64,000 nucleotides of DNA from Heterocephalus glaber (GCF_000247695.1 NW_004624742.1:9432706-9496705); one strand, 5' to 3'. Positions 1-10,194 are shown, counted from the stretch's first letter. Numbers and translations are program-made. Notes: a model not told the origin generated them from the sequence alone.

Positions 1-435
1 ATCAGAGATGTCATTAATGCAAATAGGATGCCTAGGAGTGGTATCAGGAGTGCTACATTTGTTCAGCATTTCATCTTGGTGAGGCTCAGGCATTTTGTCA
101 TAATACAGCAGTTCATTTCCAGGACACGTCAAGTAGGAGTTTTTAATTATCCCATTCTGCAGTTACACTGAGGCTGGGAGAAAGGTTTAAGAAATGTCTA
201 TGTGAGTCGGCCCTTAGAGAACAGAGCAAAGTTTTAACTGAGTATTCCTTATTTCAAAACTCATACTTTACCTCTAGGAGTCAAAGAGACTAATTGATTC
301 TTATCTTTATTGATATTGGTCCTGCTCAAAAGTACCTGAAGTAGCTGTGCATTGCCCTAGAGAACCGTCCAACCATTTCTGCGTGATATGGCAGGGCATT
401 CAATCTCTGGCTCCAACTTTCTTCCCACCTTTATC

Positions 436-540
436 TTTTTCTTTTTTACTAGTCTATGTTTGCAGTACATTATGATTACATTCATGGTGGGGAGTTGGTA
501 CATATACATAACACATCTTAATTATTTTCAGCACGATCAT
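436..540 (-). mobile_element. L1 3' UTR fragment
   Basis: The stretch around 'tacattatgattacattc' and 'gttggtacatatacata' followed by 'acatctt' matches, with divergence, the 3' UTR of the L1 copies at 7095 and 22553 in this window. It reads as the reverse complement, so the element lies on the minus strand. No ORF2 sequence is attached. It is a short 5'-truncated copy, and its exact ends are uncertain. Confidence 0.5.
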
Positions 541-619
541 TTGGTGTCCTGTTATATCTACCCAGTCAGATGAGTTGAAATTCCCTAATGCTTTAAAAAA
601 AATTGTCATTCCTTGCTTC

Positions 620-872
620 CGTGGTTCTTTTCCTGAATACAGTTCCTCATTTCTATTTCATGGAAATTACATCTTTCCACCTATCCACCTGTTCTTTTTT
701 GATTATTCATTTTTATTCATCCTGTACTCCCAAGTACTTTATCTATGGTTATCTTAGTAACACATCATTTGCATTGTCTTCCTGACAGAGCTGTAAGCCC
801 TTTAAGGGCAAGGATGGGTTTTATTAATCTTCATATTCCATACAAAATATCTTACATGACCATATACCATAG
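620..872 (+). mobile_element. L2 LINE 3' end
   Basis: The order of segments follows the L2 consensus 3' region: a pyrimidine-rich stretch, 'tgtactcccaagtac', then 'gagctgtaagccctttaag' and 'ggcaaggatgg' with 'cttcatattcc'. This matches the L2 tail motif of the type 'gagctccttgagggcaggga'. It is an ancient, heavily diverged mammal-wide element with no coding capacity. Overlapping ORFs of about 60 residues are chance translations. Confidence 0.65.
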
Positions 873-994
873 AATGTGAGGGACCGAGAGAAGAAGGAAA
901 GAAAGAAATGAAAGAGAAAATAGAAAAATTATACATAAAAAGTAATTTAAAAGTTACTTTTAATTATACTGGTAAAGTATACTTTATGCTTATT

Positions 995-1163
995 AAAAAT
1001 TATACTTAAGGGCCAGGGATTTAGCTCAGTGGTTCCACTGCCTACCTCACAAGCGCGAGGTCCCAAGTTTGATCCCTGGTACCAAAAAAAATAAAATAAA
1101 ATAAATAAAAATAAAGTCAGTTGAGTTCTGCAACCTGATTTCTCTAAAAAAAATTATACTTAA
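995..1163 (+). mobile_element. ID-type SINE with target duplications and extra 3' sequence
   Basis: A tRNA-derived SINE body runs 1011-1083, with an A-box-like 'tagctcagtggttcc' and a B-box-like 'gtttgatccctggtacc', followed by an A-rich tail of AATAA units at 1084-1115. A perfect 15-bp direct repeat, 'aaaaattatacttaa', lies at 995-1009 and 1149-1163. The right copy is not next to the tail: 30 nt (1116-1145) and a second short A-run lie between. This suggests the inserted RNA included downstream flank from its source locus. The perfect duplication implies a fairly young insertion. Confidence 0.88.
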
Positions 1164-1164
1164 A

Positions 1165-1665
1165 GCATCACCCATCTTTTAATAAATATAAAGAAAAGTT
1201 TCATGACTAAGTGATTGTCTTAAAATACAGAGAAAATTTACATAGGAAACTGAGACTAGCTATTTTTCATGGTCAAGAGAATTTTAACAGGAGGAAATAT
1301 CTGTTTCTTCTTCATAAGAGAAAATCTTTTCTGTCAATGTCTTTTACTCTGAGTAACTATTTTGAATATAACAATACAGTGTCACCATGTATTAAATATC
1401 ATTATTTTCTTCATATTTTGTTATGAAATTTTGTTTTATTTTTCCATAAAATAAAAAGAAAAAAGAGGAAATGGATTTAAAGCAGAATATCCATACTGTG
1501 TTTCTAGCCAATACTTTAGAACTGAAAAGATCCTTCTTAGTCCTCTAGAAGATTACAGTAAGGAATAAACACAGAACAGGAAACAAAATACAAGTTTCTA
1601 AAATATCCCTAGAGATCTTTATGAGAATTGGTAACAGTCTACTCTGAGCGATTCCATCTCTGTGA
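1165..1665. other. Unique AT-rich sequence, nothing recognised
   Basis: AT-rich DNA with no repeat family or convincing ORF. The 71-residue plus-strand frame at 1211-1426 has no recognisable motif and is probably chance. Confidence 0.5.
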
Positions 1666-1667
1666 TA

Positions 1668-1814
1668 CAGTGTGGTAATGCCATATTCAACTTATTTGTT
1701 TGTGTGTCTCTCTACCCCACAAAGGGAAATGGTAGGATCTCTGACTTACCAGAACTCAGAGCAATGTCTGGCATGTGCAGAGAATGTAATGAATATTTGC
1801 TAAATGAAATTATA
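1668..1814 (+). mobile_element. L2 LINE 3' end fragment
   Basis: 'ccccacaaagggaaatgg', 'aactcagagcaatgtctgg' and 'aatgaatatttgctaaatg' follow the order of the L2 terminus: a ...cagtgcctggcacatag... type motif, then ...aaatgtttgttgaatg.... It is diverged and short. The 84-residue frame over it is not a gene. Confidence 0.55.
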
Positions 1815-2454
1815 CAATGCACATTTATAACACAGGGTCAGAGGATCTCCACCATGAACTATATTCATAAGTGCATGAATCATACAGTAAATTTGGTGAC
1901 ATTTGGTTTTATTTAGCAAATGATTCAAGCAATATTTTAGTGTACTATTAAATGTTTGCTTTTATTTACTGAGCACACTACTTGCCTGCAAAGAGGAGAC
2001 AGGTGTGTACAACGTGGGTCTTCCTTTGAGGAACTTATCCTATCTAACAAATCTTAGTTTGGGGATATATAATGAAGTTAAGAGAAATAAAAGTTAGACC
2101 ACACATAGCTATAGTTCTATCTTGATTAGAAAATCTGCTGGAAATGTACTTTCTTCAAAATATTCGTGAGGCAGAAATAGAGGCATTTAGCTTCTGGACA
2201 ACAGTAAGTTTTTTTCTGCATGTTTTCTCTTTGTAGCTATGCAGCTGAAATCTCACAGGATTGTCAGTTACATATGTTGATTGCTGCATTCCAATGTGTT
2301 GTGAATGAGTCTTACCTTCACAGATAATCACCTTCTATAGTTTAAATTTTAAGTTTTAGTTAATGAAAGCTTTGCTTTCTATTAAAAGAGTATCAGGAAC
2401 TAGCAAAAAGGTATAGACATTTACATAAATGCATATCTATTTCTGTCTGGGTGT
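1815..2454. other. Unique sequence, nothing recognised
   Basis: No repeat family, RNA gene or credible ORF is visible. Composition is AT-rich like most of the window. Confidence 0.45.
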
Positions 2455-2679
2455 CTATTTATCTATTAGCCATCTATATTTGGTTTGGTAGATGGTGAGA
2501 CCACTGGAATTCCACCTATAATCTCTCCCAGGGTAGCGCTCTTCCTCATCCTGGGGGGCTTGGCTCTTCCAGTTGAAGGCCCAATCAGGGAACTTCTTGG
2601 GGAAGGGAGGGCAGTGTGTATCTATCATCAGCTCTGTCAGGGCCTTGCACTTGGTGTTCTTTGATCCCTGATATACCAA
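2455..2679 (-). other. Open frame in a GC-richer block, uncertain
   Basis: A 74-residue frame lies in a locally GC-rich island (about 2500-2680) within AT-rich DNA. Its composition is more protein-like than other frames here, with residues such as CPPFPKKFPDWAFNWK. I do not recognise a family. No flanking poly(A) on the correct side and no splice context prove a processed copy; the nearby T-rich tract at 2699 is on the wrong side. It could be a diverged retrocopy, an exon, or chance. Confidence 0.2.
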
Positions 2680-2698
2680 TCTTCTGGAACTATCCTAC

Positions 2699-2734
2699 CT
2701 TTTTATTTTTATTTTTATTTTTTTTTACCATTTT
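2699..2734. repeat. (TTTTA)n / T-rich simple repeat
   Basis: Repeated TTTTA units followed by a run of T. It may be the remnant of a SINE or LINE poly(A) tail in minus orientation, but no element body can be recognised beside it. Confidence 0.7.
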
Positions 2735-3540
2735 TTTCTTTCTTTCGTAGCTTAAATGCATATCAAACACAATCAATAACTCTTAATCAAATTATTCTAT
2801 CCCTTTCTTTGAAGTAAAGAACACATTTTATGTTCTTTAATCATCTTATCATTCTTTTAGGTCAGTGCATTTTGCACCAAAGCCCCACCTATTTGACATT
2901 TTGGAATGTACATTTATATTTCTTGTATTAATTTCCATCTTGAAAATTCATTAAATTACATGGAAACATTAACTAAAAAGACACAGCCTCACCCCCAGGT
3001 GTCGTAGATCTGGGAAATAAGTTTTAACAAAGAAGTATGTTATCAAATTAAAATTGTCCTGCATTAGTGGAGGAATTAATAACGTAGTAATAAGAGCTAA
3101 TTGTGTGGCACACATGCTCAGTATTTCTGGGATGCTAGGAAGCAGAGCTCAGCCAGGGTTTGCATAATACCTGCAGGGCCCCTAGCTGAATTATTTTTAC
3201 TTAAGGGCTATGAAGAATGGATAAGACCCAGTTTTAGCCCAATCACAATCATTGTAACATCATAGGTGTAATTGTTTTTAATATTATTTTCTAAAAAAGT
3301 TGTTCCCGATTTGAAGTGGTATTGAGAGTAGGAATTGATACGTTTGCATTCAGTGGGATTTTGTCACTGAATGTGGGTAGATTGTCTTCTCATCTGCAGA
3401 ACCAATCAGGCATGAATTCAGAGTACACTTGAATTACATCTTAAGTAGATATAATGAATATACCAATTATATTCTTTTTCATAAACTAAATTAATACAGA
3501 TTTAGTATTTTTATTAAAGTGCTTTTTTGATAAAGGGAGT
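2735..3540. other. Unique sequence, nothing recognised
   Basis: AT-rich sequence without an identifiable repeat, RNA or coding signal. Confidence 0.45.
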
Positions 3541-4660
3541 TCAGTCAACTAAAACTTTCTTTTTCAGAAAGCTCTACTTTGCATAAAGCAGCTTCATCAT
3601 AAGAGGAAAAAAATAACAAAGATGGGAAGGAAACCACTAGCCACAGTCTGGGAGAGAAATCCAGGGAGTGAAACTAAGGACATGTGAAGCACAGTCAATA
3701 TCCAGCAACAGCAGCAAAACAGTTTCAATTTTCTGGATTATTAATTCAAATTCACACGCACATCCCAGTTAAAATTAAAGGCCTCTTTTTACTGCACTAG
3801 TTTAAATTAAAGATTATATTCTGCTCCACAAGTCTGAATTAAATAGCTTATTTTGCACACCAAGCTCTCATTTTAAAGCTAATAAAGAAAAGACATAGCA
3901 TGTACGTGCAAGCTCGAGACAGGAAGGGTCTAAATTACTACACCTGTTTCACTTGGGAGCTACTTTATTAGTGTTACAAAACTTGGCTTTCAATTTGGCA
4001 CTCAGAAGCACATTTAGAACAAGCATTTCTTTGTTTTGACAGAGAAGCCGTGGTAAATGAATGACGTTTGAGCTAGGTGTGAAATGTGAAGGTACAAAAT
4101 TAACTGGTAAGGTAATTACTGTTCTAATTCTGCATAAACAAGCGTTTTGAAAATCATTAATAGTTCAGGGAAATAATGTTAGTGATTAAATAAGGTGGCT
4201 TGCATCACTGAGCACAACTAAGCTCCTTTAATTACATTTGAAAGCAAGGGAAAGCAGCTAATTAAAATTAGCACAAGGTTCCTGAATGACCAGCACTGCA
4301 TTGTTGCTCTAACCTGTATAATTGTGTGTTTATTAATATGTCTTCATTTTCCCTCTCGAGCATTTAACAAAATTATTTAAAATAACTAATAACCTTAAAG
4401 GAGTAAATGTGACTGAATCCAGTTATCAAAATGAATACCACAGGCCTTGCTCAGTCCTGCCATCAATTCCCTGTCCCATGCCCATTAACGCTGGTGGGAG
4501 TTCCATGACTGAAACCACAGAAGAATGTCTCCTGCTTTGTGCCTTTGCAGGGTGGGCATCAGAGGCCATGCTTGCATATTGTTTCCTTTCTGGGATTCTA
4601 GCTTGACTGCATTTTCTCTTTAAGGAAAAAATAAATGTAATTTGGATTCAAATGTCTCAC
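3541..4660. other. Repeat-free block, candidate conserved noncoding DNA
   Basis: About 1.1 kb without any interspersed repeat I can recognise, with many homeodomain-type cores: 'ttattaattc', 'ttaaattaaag', 'ggtaattactg', 'tttaattaca' and 'agctaattaaaatta'. Such blocks are often long-range enhancers near developmental genes. No comparison with other species was possible, so this is an inference from composition and lack of repeats. A 65-residue frame at 4409-4606 has no recognisable motif. Confidence 0.3.
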
Positions 4661-4680
4661 TGGTTGACTATTTCCATGTC

Positions 4681-4682
4681 AT

Positions 4683-4721
<39 letters not shown>

Positions 4722-4723
4722 TT
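4681..4723. repeat. (ATTT)n microsatellite
   Basis: About eleven uninterrupted ATTT units. Probably length-polymorphic. Confidence 0.97.
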
Positions 4724-4759
4724 CATAAATGCATTTGATTTATTAATTTGTTCATAAGT

Positions 4760-4838
4760 GTAATTCTTCCAATAAATATTTACCAAGCTTTTAGCACCAT
4801 TCCTGGGGCTATGGAGAAGCAAAAGACATGGTTCTGGA
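4760..4838 (-). mobile_element. L2 LINE terminal fragment
   Basis: 'caataaatatttaccaagc' followed by 'agcaccattcctggggct' resembles the reverse complement of the L2 3' terminus (caacaaatatttattgagc ... caggcactg ... ctgggg). It is short and diverged. Confidence 0.45.
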
Positions 4839-4839
4839 T

Positions 4840-4985
4840 TGGATTAGCTATGTAATTTGTGGGGCCCAGTGCAAAATAAGAGCAACAACAGTAGAGCATT
4901 TGACCAAGCCTGGGGCCCACCAGAGTGTGGGGTCTATGCAAGTGCACACACTTCGCACCCATGAAACTCAACTCAACAAGCTTAT
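4840..4985. mobile_element. Ancient DNA-transposon-like remnant
   Basis: 'ttgtggggcccagtgcaaaa', 'gcatttgaccaagcctgggg' and 'gtctatgcaagtgcacacac' ending near 'cgcacccatgaa' resemble a mammal-wide nonautonomous DNA element. I cannot name the subfamily with certainty. Overlapping frames on both strands are chance. Confidence 0.4.
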
Positions 4986-5274
4986 CAAGCTGTAAGGACA
5001 ATACACATGCAAATAATGGCAGGACAATATGCTTCTTGCGTACAGTGGTGGGAGTAGAGGCAGAAATGATTTCCCCACCTCCTGGAAAGGTTCTCACTTG
5101 TGCTGGGTCATACTGATGAGGATGAGTGCTCTCACCTGCAAGATTAATTAATATTCAGGCCTAGAACCATGAACTTCCAAAAGAGGATAATTTGAATTTA
5201 TTTATCTAGATCCAGGAATTTAATAAAAGAACTCAAAAATATGTTGGCTATTGAATAAATGGAATACAACTTAT

Positions 5275-5528
5275 TATCTATTATGCTATCACTAGCATTT
5301 TGGAAGTGCTTGCTATGTGCCAGGAATTGCTCTAAATACCTTATAAGAATGATTTTACTTAATGTTCCAGCAACTCTGTGAGGTAGTATACTCATTATTC
5401 AGATTTTATACATGATCATTTTTGGAGAAAAGAATTTAAGTGATTTGCCCAAGAAACTAGATGACAGCGCTGGTATTTGAACTCACTGGTCTGACCTGAG
5501 AGCCTGTGTTATTAATCACTATGCTGAA
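5275..5528 (-). mobile_element. MIR SINE, nearly full length
   Basis: It reads as the reverse complement of MIR: 'gcttgctatgtgccagg', 'ctgtgaggtagtatac', then 'aagtgatttgcccaag', 'ggtatttgaactcactgg' and 'ttaatcactatgctga'. All core and tRNA-related segments are in order. It is an ancient retroposon present across mammals. Confidence 0.9.
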
Positions 5529-6250
5529 AGATGAGGAGGAGCAAGGATGATTTGTCTGGCTTGGTTACCTTTTGCTGCATCTCAGTCTATGTGTGTACAG
5601 ATAGAATTGGATCATTTGAGGATCTGAAATGGTTGCTGCATGTCAATCAAATAATCTTGGACACGTGATGCAGGAAGGAAAATGTCAATTATTTTTCAAT
5701 TTAGGAAAAATAATTACTGTGCTGGTGTTGAATGGAACTTTATGCATCAAGTAGAAATTTTATATTAGTGTCTTTGCCATAAGCCTCCCTGTGAAGTGGC
5801 CTAGTGGACACTGTACTACTATCTGGTCCAACAACTCTCATGTAGACCCAATACTCCTCATGAGTCTTCTCCTGGTCACAAAAGTTCTAACCCCCAGCAC
5901 TGGCACATCCAAGAGGAAGGCTGCAGAAAATCCAAAAGATTCTTTTAAGTCTTTTAGTTGAGAATTTTGGGTACACATAAAATTTACAATACAGTAGTGA
6001 TATGAAGAGAAGAGCTCCCCAATCTCTAGAAATTTTTTTTCAAAGGGGAATGGTTACATGACTTCAAATAGTCTACGGCCTCACAGGGAACTTGGACTAG
6101 AACAATAAACTCTGCCTTTTGCCTTTGAGAACATATATCCATGTAACTGCTCTAAATGAGATTCTTAAAGTCTTTCATTAGCCTCCGTATTTTTATACTA
6201 TACAAAGAAAACTGTTTCTACATTTTTATTTTCAATTTCTTTTAATTCCT
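5529..6250. other. Unique sequence, nothing recognised
   Basis: No repeat, RNA gene or credible ORF seen. Confidence 0.45.
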
Positions 6251-6251
6251 A

Positions 6252-6325
6252 CCTTCCTTTCTCTCTCCCTCCCTCCTTCCCTTCCTTCCTTTATTCCTTC
6301 CACTTTTCTTCACTTTCATTTTCCT
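6252..6325. repeat. Pyrimidine-rich (CTTC/CCTC) simple repeat
   Basis: An imperfect run of CCTT and CCTC units on one strand. Low complexity, possibly polymorphic. Confidence 0.75.
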
Positions 6326-6908
6326 TTAAATTATATTTGATGTGGGAGATGAGCCAAATAATACAAGTGGTTGATGGATTTTATTTTTGAATAATTCCTC
6401 TTTAACCACCCACCTTTGCTTTTATTCTGTAGCTTCACCTGACCCTGGGTTAGATATATTGATTCAGACAACCAACCCATTTGACAATTCTTGTTGATAT
6501 GGCCACATGATAATATGATGAGCAGTAATTCAATGGACTGAATCAAAGGAATTGAGGATAACCGAAACATTCTGATACAACTCTCAGTGATGCTTAATTC
6601 TGTTGGGGATTTCATTTTGTTGTGGCAATTAAAACCTAGCTCTAATGTTACAGTTATATCATTTTATATTGGAGGTTTTGTAGTCTAGTGGGACTGAAAA
6701 ACTCTGGAACTATACCATGTCTGTCTTTCTAATTTCCTGAATTGTCCAAACCCATTATAGCAAATAAAAAAGCTTTTCATCTAGCTTACTTAGAAGTCTT
6801 TAGCAAATTATTCAATTGAAAATGACACCATCCTTTCCAGCACCACTAAAAATAAAGAAAAGAAAGAAAAGAGAAAGTAGGAAAGAAAGTTCAACTATCA
6901 AAGTCAAA
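6326..6908. other. Unique sequence, nothing recognised
   Basis: AT-rich, ending in an AAAG-rich patch (6850-6890). The 94-residue minus-strand frame at 6331-6615 shows no family features. Confidence 0.4.
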
Positions 6909-6996
6909 ATTTTTTTTTCCAGCACAGAGACTTAAACTTAGGACCTTACACTTGGCAGGCAGGCGCTGCACCACTGAGCTAAATCCCCAGCCCCCA
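6909..6996 (-). mobile_element. ID-type SINE
   Basis: The T-run at 6909-6918 is the reversed poly(A) tail. It is followed by a diverged B-box region and 'ccactgagctaaatcccc' plus 'agccccc', the reversed 5' end of the same ID family as at 1011. It lies directly next to a second ID in the same orientation. Confidence 0.85.
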
Positions 6997-7003
6997 ATTG
7001 TTT

Positions 7004-7094
7004 TTCCTTTCTTTGGTACCAGGGACAATCTCAGAACCTCGTGCTTGCGAGGCATGCCATGTGCCACTGAACTACATCCCCGTCGCAGCCCCCA
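7004..7094 (-). mobile_element. ID-type SINE, second of a pair
   Basis: 'tttggtaccagggac' is the reversed 3' end, and 'ccactgaactacatcccc' with 'gcagccccc' is the reversed 5' end. It abuts the reversed poly(A) (T-run 7086-7094) of the L1 that follows, so ID, ID and L1 stand in a row in the same orientation. Confidence 0.82.
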
Positions 7095-8011
7095 ATTTTT
7101 TTTTTCGTATTAAATTCTTGTATTGGTACATTGTAGGTACACAACACAATTACATTTCTCATTGGGAATTGTACCTTTACATAATGCATCTTGGTTCTTA
7201 TTTTTTCCCCATTCCTAGCCCTCNNNNNNNNNNNNNNNNNNNNNNNNNNNNNNNNNNNNNNNNNNNNNNNNNNNNNNNNNNNNNNNNNNNNNNNNNNNNN
7301 NNNNNNNNNNNNNNNNNNNNNNNNNNNNNNNNNNNNNNNNNNNNNNNNNNNNNNNNNNNNNNNNNNNNNNNNNNNNNNNNNNNNNNNNNNNNNNNNNNNN
7401 NNNNNNNNNNNNNNNNNNNNNNNNNNNNNNNNNNNNNNNNNNNNNNNNNNNNNNNNNNNNNNNNNNNNNNNNNNNNNNNNNNNNNNNNNNNNNNNNNNNN
7501 NNNNNNNNNNNNNNNNNNNNNNNNNNNNNNNNNNNNNNNNNNNNNNNNNNNNNNNNNNNNNNNNNNNNNNNNNNNNNNNNNNNNNNNNNNNNNNNNNNNN
7601 NNNNNNNNNNNNNNNNNNNNNNNNNNNNNNNNNNNNNNNNNNNNNNNNNNNNNNNNNNNNNNNNNNNNNNNNNNNNNNNNNNNNNNNNNNNNNNNNNNNN
7701 NNNNNNNNNNNNNNNNNNNNNNNNNNNNNNNNNNNNNNNNNNNNNNNNNNNNNNNNNNNNNNNNNNNNNNNNNNNNNNNNNNNNNNNNNNNNNNNNNNNN
7801 NNNNNNNNNNNNNNNNNNNNNNNNNNNNNNNNNNNNNNNNNNNNNNNNNNNNNNNNNNNNNNNNNNNNNNNNNNNNNNNNNNNNNNNNNNNNNNNNNNNN
7901 NNNNNNNNNNNNNTGGGGAAGATCCCCAGCAGTGGAATAGCGGGGTCAAATGGGACTTCCAGTCCTAGTTCTTTGAGGTATCTCCATACTGATTTCCACA
8001 GTGCTTGCACC
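7086..8011 (-). mobile_element. 5'-truncated L1, broken by an assembly gap
   Basis: The left part (7086-7223) is the reversed L1 poly(A) and 3' UTR ('cttgtattggtacattg', 'cttggttcttattttttcc'). The right part (7914-8011) encodes, on the minus strand, the ORF2 C-terminal stretch with the residue pattern WRYLKELGLEVPFDPAIPLLG. The two flank a gap at 7224-7913. The same elements occur in the same order in the intact copy at 22553-23858. The element ends soon after 8000, so it is 5'-truncated and dead. Confidence 0.88.
7224..7913. other. Assembly gap (690 N)
   Basis: A run of 690 undetermined bases inside an L1. The equivalent interval in the copy at 22681-23142 is about 462 bp, so the gap is either over-estimated or hides about 230 bp of extra sequence. 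Translated frames across the gap are artefacts. Confidence 1.
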
Positions 8012-8261
8012 TGGAAGAGGAATCAGGAATATAGATGCTTGTAAATTAAACAAAACACTAAGTGTCCATTGATAATTGCAGTAAGTTCTACTTTTTTACA
8101 CTGTTTTGTATTTAAAGCTTCTCCTCAGGTTTCTAACCACATTCCTTGTTTTTTAATTCTCCTGACTTTTTAGGCTTGAGTTCTCCAGTAAGTGATCCTA
8201 GTGTTAGACTTGCATGTCATTTACGTCACTTCCCCAATTCACTGAATGTTGATTGTCTCTG
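8012..8261. other. Short unique sequence
   Basis: No recognisable feature between two L1 insertions. Confidence 0.4.
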
Positions 8262-8383
8262 TGCAGTTCTTTTCTTTTAATTGAAAGATTTTTATTTTTT
8301 TAAATTTTCATTAGTATTTGTTTGTGATACATAGTCAACAATTAATTGTGGGGAGTTGATACATATACATATTTGCAGTTCTT
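8262..8383 (-). mobile_element. Very short L1 3' end with target duplications
   Basis: About 100 bp of reversed L1 3' UTR ('gtgatacatagtcaac', 'gttgatacatatacata') is bracketed by a perfect 10-bp direct repeat 'tgcagttctt' at 8262-8271 and 8374-8383. This is an extreme 5' truncation after target-primed reverse transcription. Confidence 0.75.
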
Positions 8384-8394
8384 CTGAAGGTATA

Positions 8395-8640
8395 CTTTCA
8401 AAGGTATTCAGTATCTTCCCAGTGGCTGATCTCAATGTTTCCATTTTTCCTTCTTCCTCTCCAACCTCTCTTAGTCATTTGACACTGTGGAGAATTCTCT
8501 TTTCTTGAAAGATTCCTTCACACGGCATGCACAATGCTCCTCTGCCTCCTCCCTCTCTGACTTATTCTGCTTTCTCACATTCATGAACTGCACTATCTTT
8601 TCCACCTGCTTGAATACAAACCATAGGTCAAAGTTCAGTT
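8395..8640 (+). mobile_element. L2 LINE fragment with ORF2 reverse-transcriptase remnant
   Basis: From 8478 the plus strand reads F-D-T-V-E-N-S-L-F-L-K, matching the L2 reverse-transcriptase segment of type FDTVDHSLLLE. Sequence on both sides is pyrimidine-rich as in L2 ORF2. Stops upstream and loss of the rest of the domain make it a relic. Confidence 0.62.
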
Positions 8641-9280
8641 CTGCACATCTTTGCACTTTACAACAGCTACCTTAACCAGACTGGTGGACTCAAGTGCACT
8701 TTTTCGAAGGATGACTTTCCCTTTGTATCGCTTATAGTTTGTAGTCACTTGTGTCGTTATTAAGTTCTTAATAGAGTGTTTGCTAGATAAGCAGTGCACT
8801 TGTGGCCAGTCCCCCCTCCCCAGCATCTCGCACAGTATTTGAAATGGAGAAAGCATTCAAGAATATTTGTCACATGGATAATTAAATGAATTAATAAGTG
8901 AACAGCTTCTGTATTTACAACTAGTTATTTCTCCTATAACCTGATCCCAAGTCTTTAATTGTCCACAGAGTACGATACTTAAAAGTCAAATGAAACTGAA
9001 CATCTTCAAAACAAAAATTATTATCTTCCCCCTCCAAACCAGATCTTTAGGTAGCATCTGAATTTGTCAATGATCCTATTATTTCTCTAGCTATGGGGAT
9101 TCTAAATCATGAAGTCACTTTTGGTTACTTTTGACTCATTTTTGTGTCTCTGGCAAAACACTAAGTGACTTGTGTATATTATATTTAGTTCCCATATATA
9201 CACTTACATGTATATGCACCATCTCGACATATATGTCATATATTTTTATGTTAGTAGTTTCCTTTTATCTTAATCTTTTT
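8641..9280. other. Unique sequence, nothing recognised
   Basis: No identifiable repeat or coding signal. Short frames in both directions are chance. Confidence 0.4.
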
Positions 9281-9281
9281 A

Positions 9282-9404
9282 TTTTTTAGAGACAAGGTCC
9301 TGTATCTTACCCAGGATAGCCTCAGATTCCTGAGCTCCAGCAGTTCTCCTGTCTGAGCTCTCCAAGCAGCTGAGACTACAGAGGCAATCCACTGTGCCAA
9401 GCAG
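9282..9404 (-). mobile_element. B1-type (7SL-derived) SINE
   Basis: A reversed tail, then 'agagacaaggtcctgtat', 'tacccaggatagcctcag', 'agctgagactacagaggc' and 'ccactgtgccaagc' follow the reversed B1 order. It is diverged, so it is an older rodent copy. Confidence 0.78.
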
Positions 9405-9467
9405 TATTCCTGTCCAGAACTGGGAATAATGATGCATAGAGACATTAATTTTCATTAAATTGACATG

Positions 9468-9542
9468 ACTTCTAGGTAGCGAAGCTGGAATTTAAACCCA
9501 GGCATGTATATTATATGTCATAACCAGTACTCTGAATCACTT
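9468..9542 (-). mobile_element. MIR SINE fragment (tRNA-related end)
   Basis: 'taggtagcgaagctgg', 'aatttaaacccaggca' and 'cataaccagtactctga' match the reversed MIR 5' half, including the 'gattcgaacccaggc' block. Confidence 0.65.
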
Positions 9543-9757
9543 TTCATTTTCATTTTTATTTATTACTTAGAACTTTTTTCTTTCTGTTGTCCCTGTCCAA
9601 CCCATTTTATCATCCCCTTGAGCCTGTACTATTGTAGATTTCCCAAAAAACTTTTTCTTTATTTTATTTCTCCCACTTTTACAATGAAGAAGCTTAACAC
9701 ATATTACTTTCTATTTTCTAGCTTTTTCTAGCTCTTTAGTACCTTTGAAATAGAATC

Positions 9758-10182
9758 TGTTACAGCTTATATCTAGATGTCCCCAGAAGCCACATGTGCT
9801 CATAGATGGTGCTATTGGGAGTGACTGATCATGGGTATCATACTAGATCATGGGTGTGTGACTAGATTAGTCCAGTGATTTGTTTAGTGTAGTTCTGGGT
9901 GTGGTGATGGACTCACTGAAGAGGGAAGACCTGGGTGTGGGTAGATAGGCTTTTAGACTGGATGGAATAAAAAGGGAAAGAAGTAGGAAGGCTCTCTGGC
10001 TCCTGCCTGACACACCATGAACTCTTTCTCCTCTGCCATGCCCCTCTGCCATATTACCTTGGCTTGGAACAAGCCAACTATGGACTGAAACCCCTAAAAA
10101 CTATGAGCTAAAATCAACCTTTCCTCCTTTAATTTGTGGGTGTTGAGTGTTTTGTTCCAGCAATAAGAAAGTGACTAAGACA
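9758..10182 (+). mobile_element. ERVL-MaLR solo LTR (MST-like)
   Basis: The order matches MaLR LTRs: 'tatctagatgtccccaga' near the start, 'gaactctttctcctctgcc' and 'atgcccctctgccat', then 'ccaactatggactgaaac', 'gagctaaaatcaacctttcc' and the end 'aagtgactaagaca'. It starts TGT and ends ACA. The flanking 5-mers gaatc and ggatc nearly match. No internal retroviral sequence is attached, so it is a solo relic. Confidence 0.85.
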
Positions 10183-10194
10183 GGATCCATCTTC

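Noticed and set aside
1011..1083. tRNA gene, because of A-box and B-box-like motifs (also at 6909, 7004, 20133, 37757, 41211, 43820)
   Set aside because: The same 75-nt body with an A-rich tail recurs many times, often between target duplications. It is a tRNA-derived SINE; no proper cloverleaf with anticodon is kept.
6998..8044. Frames of 244-348 residues across 7.0-8.0 kb
   Set aside because: They are mostly undetermined bases from the assembly gap, with SINE and L1 sequence at the ends.
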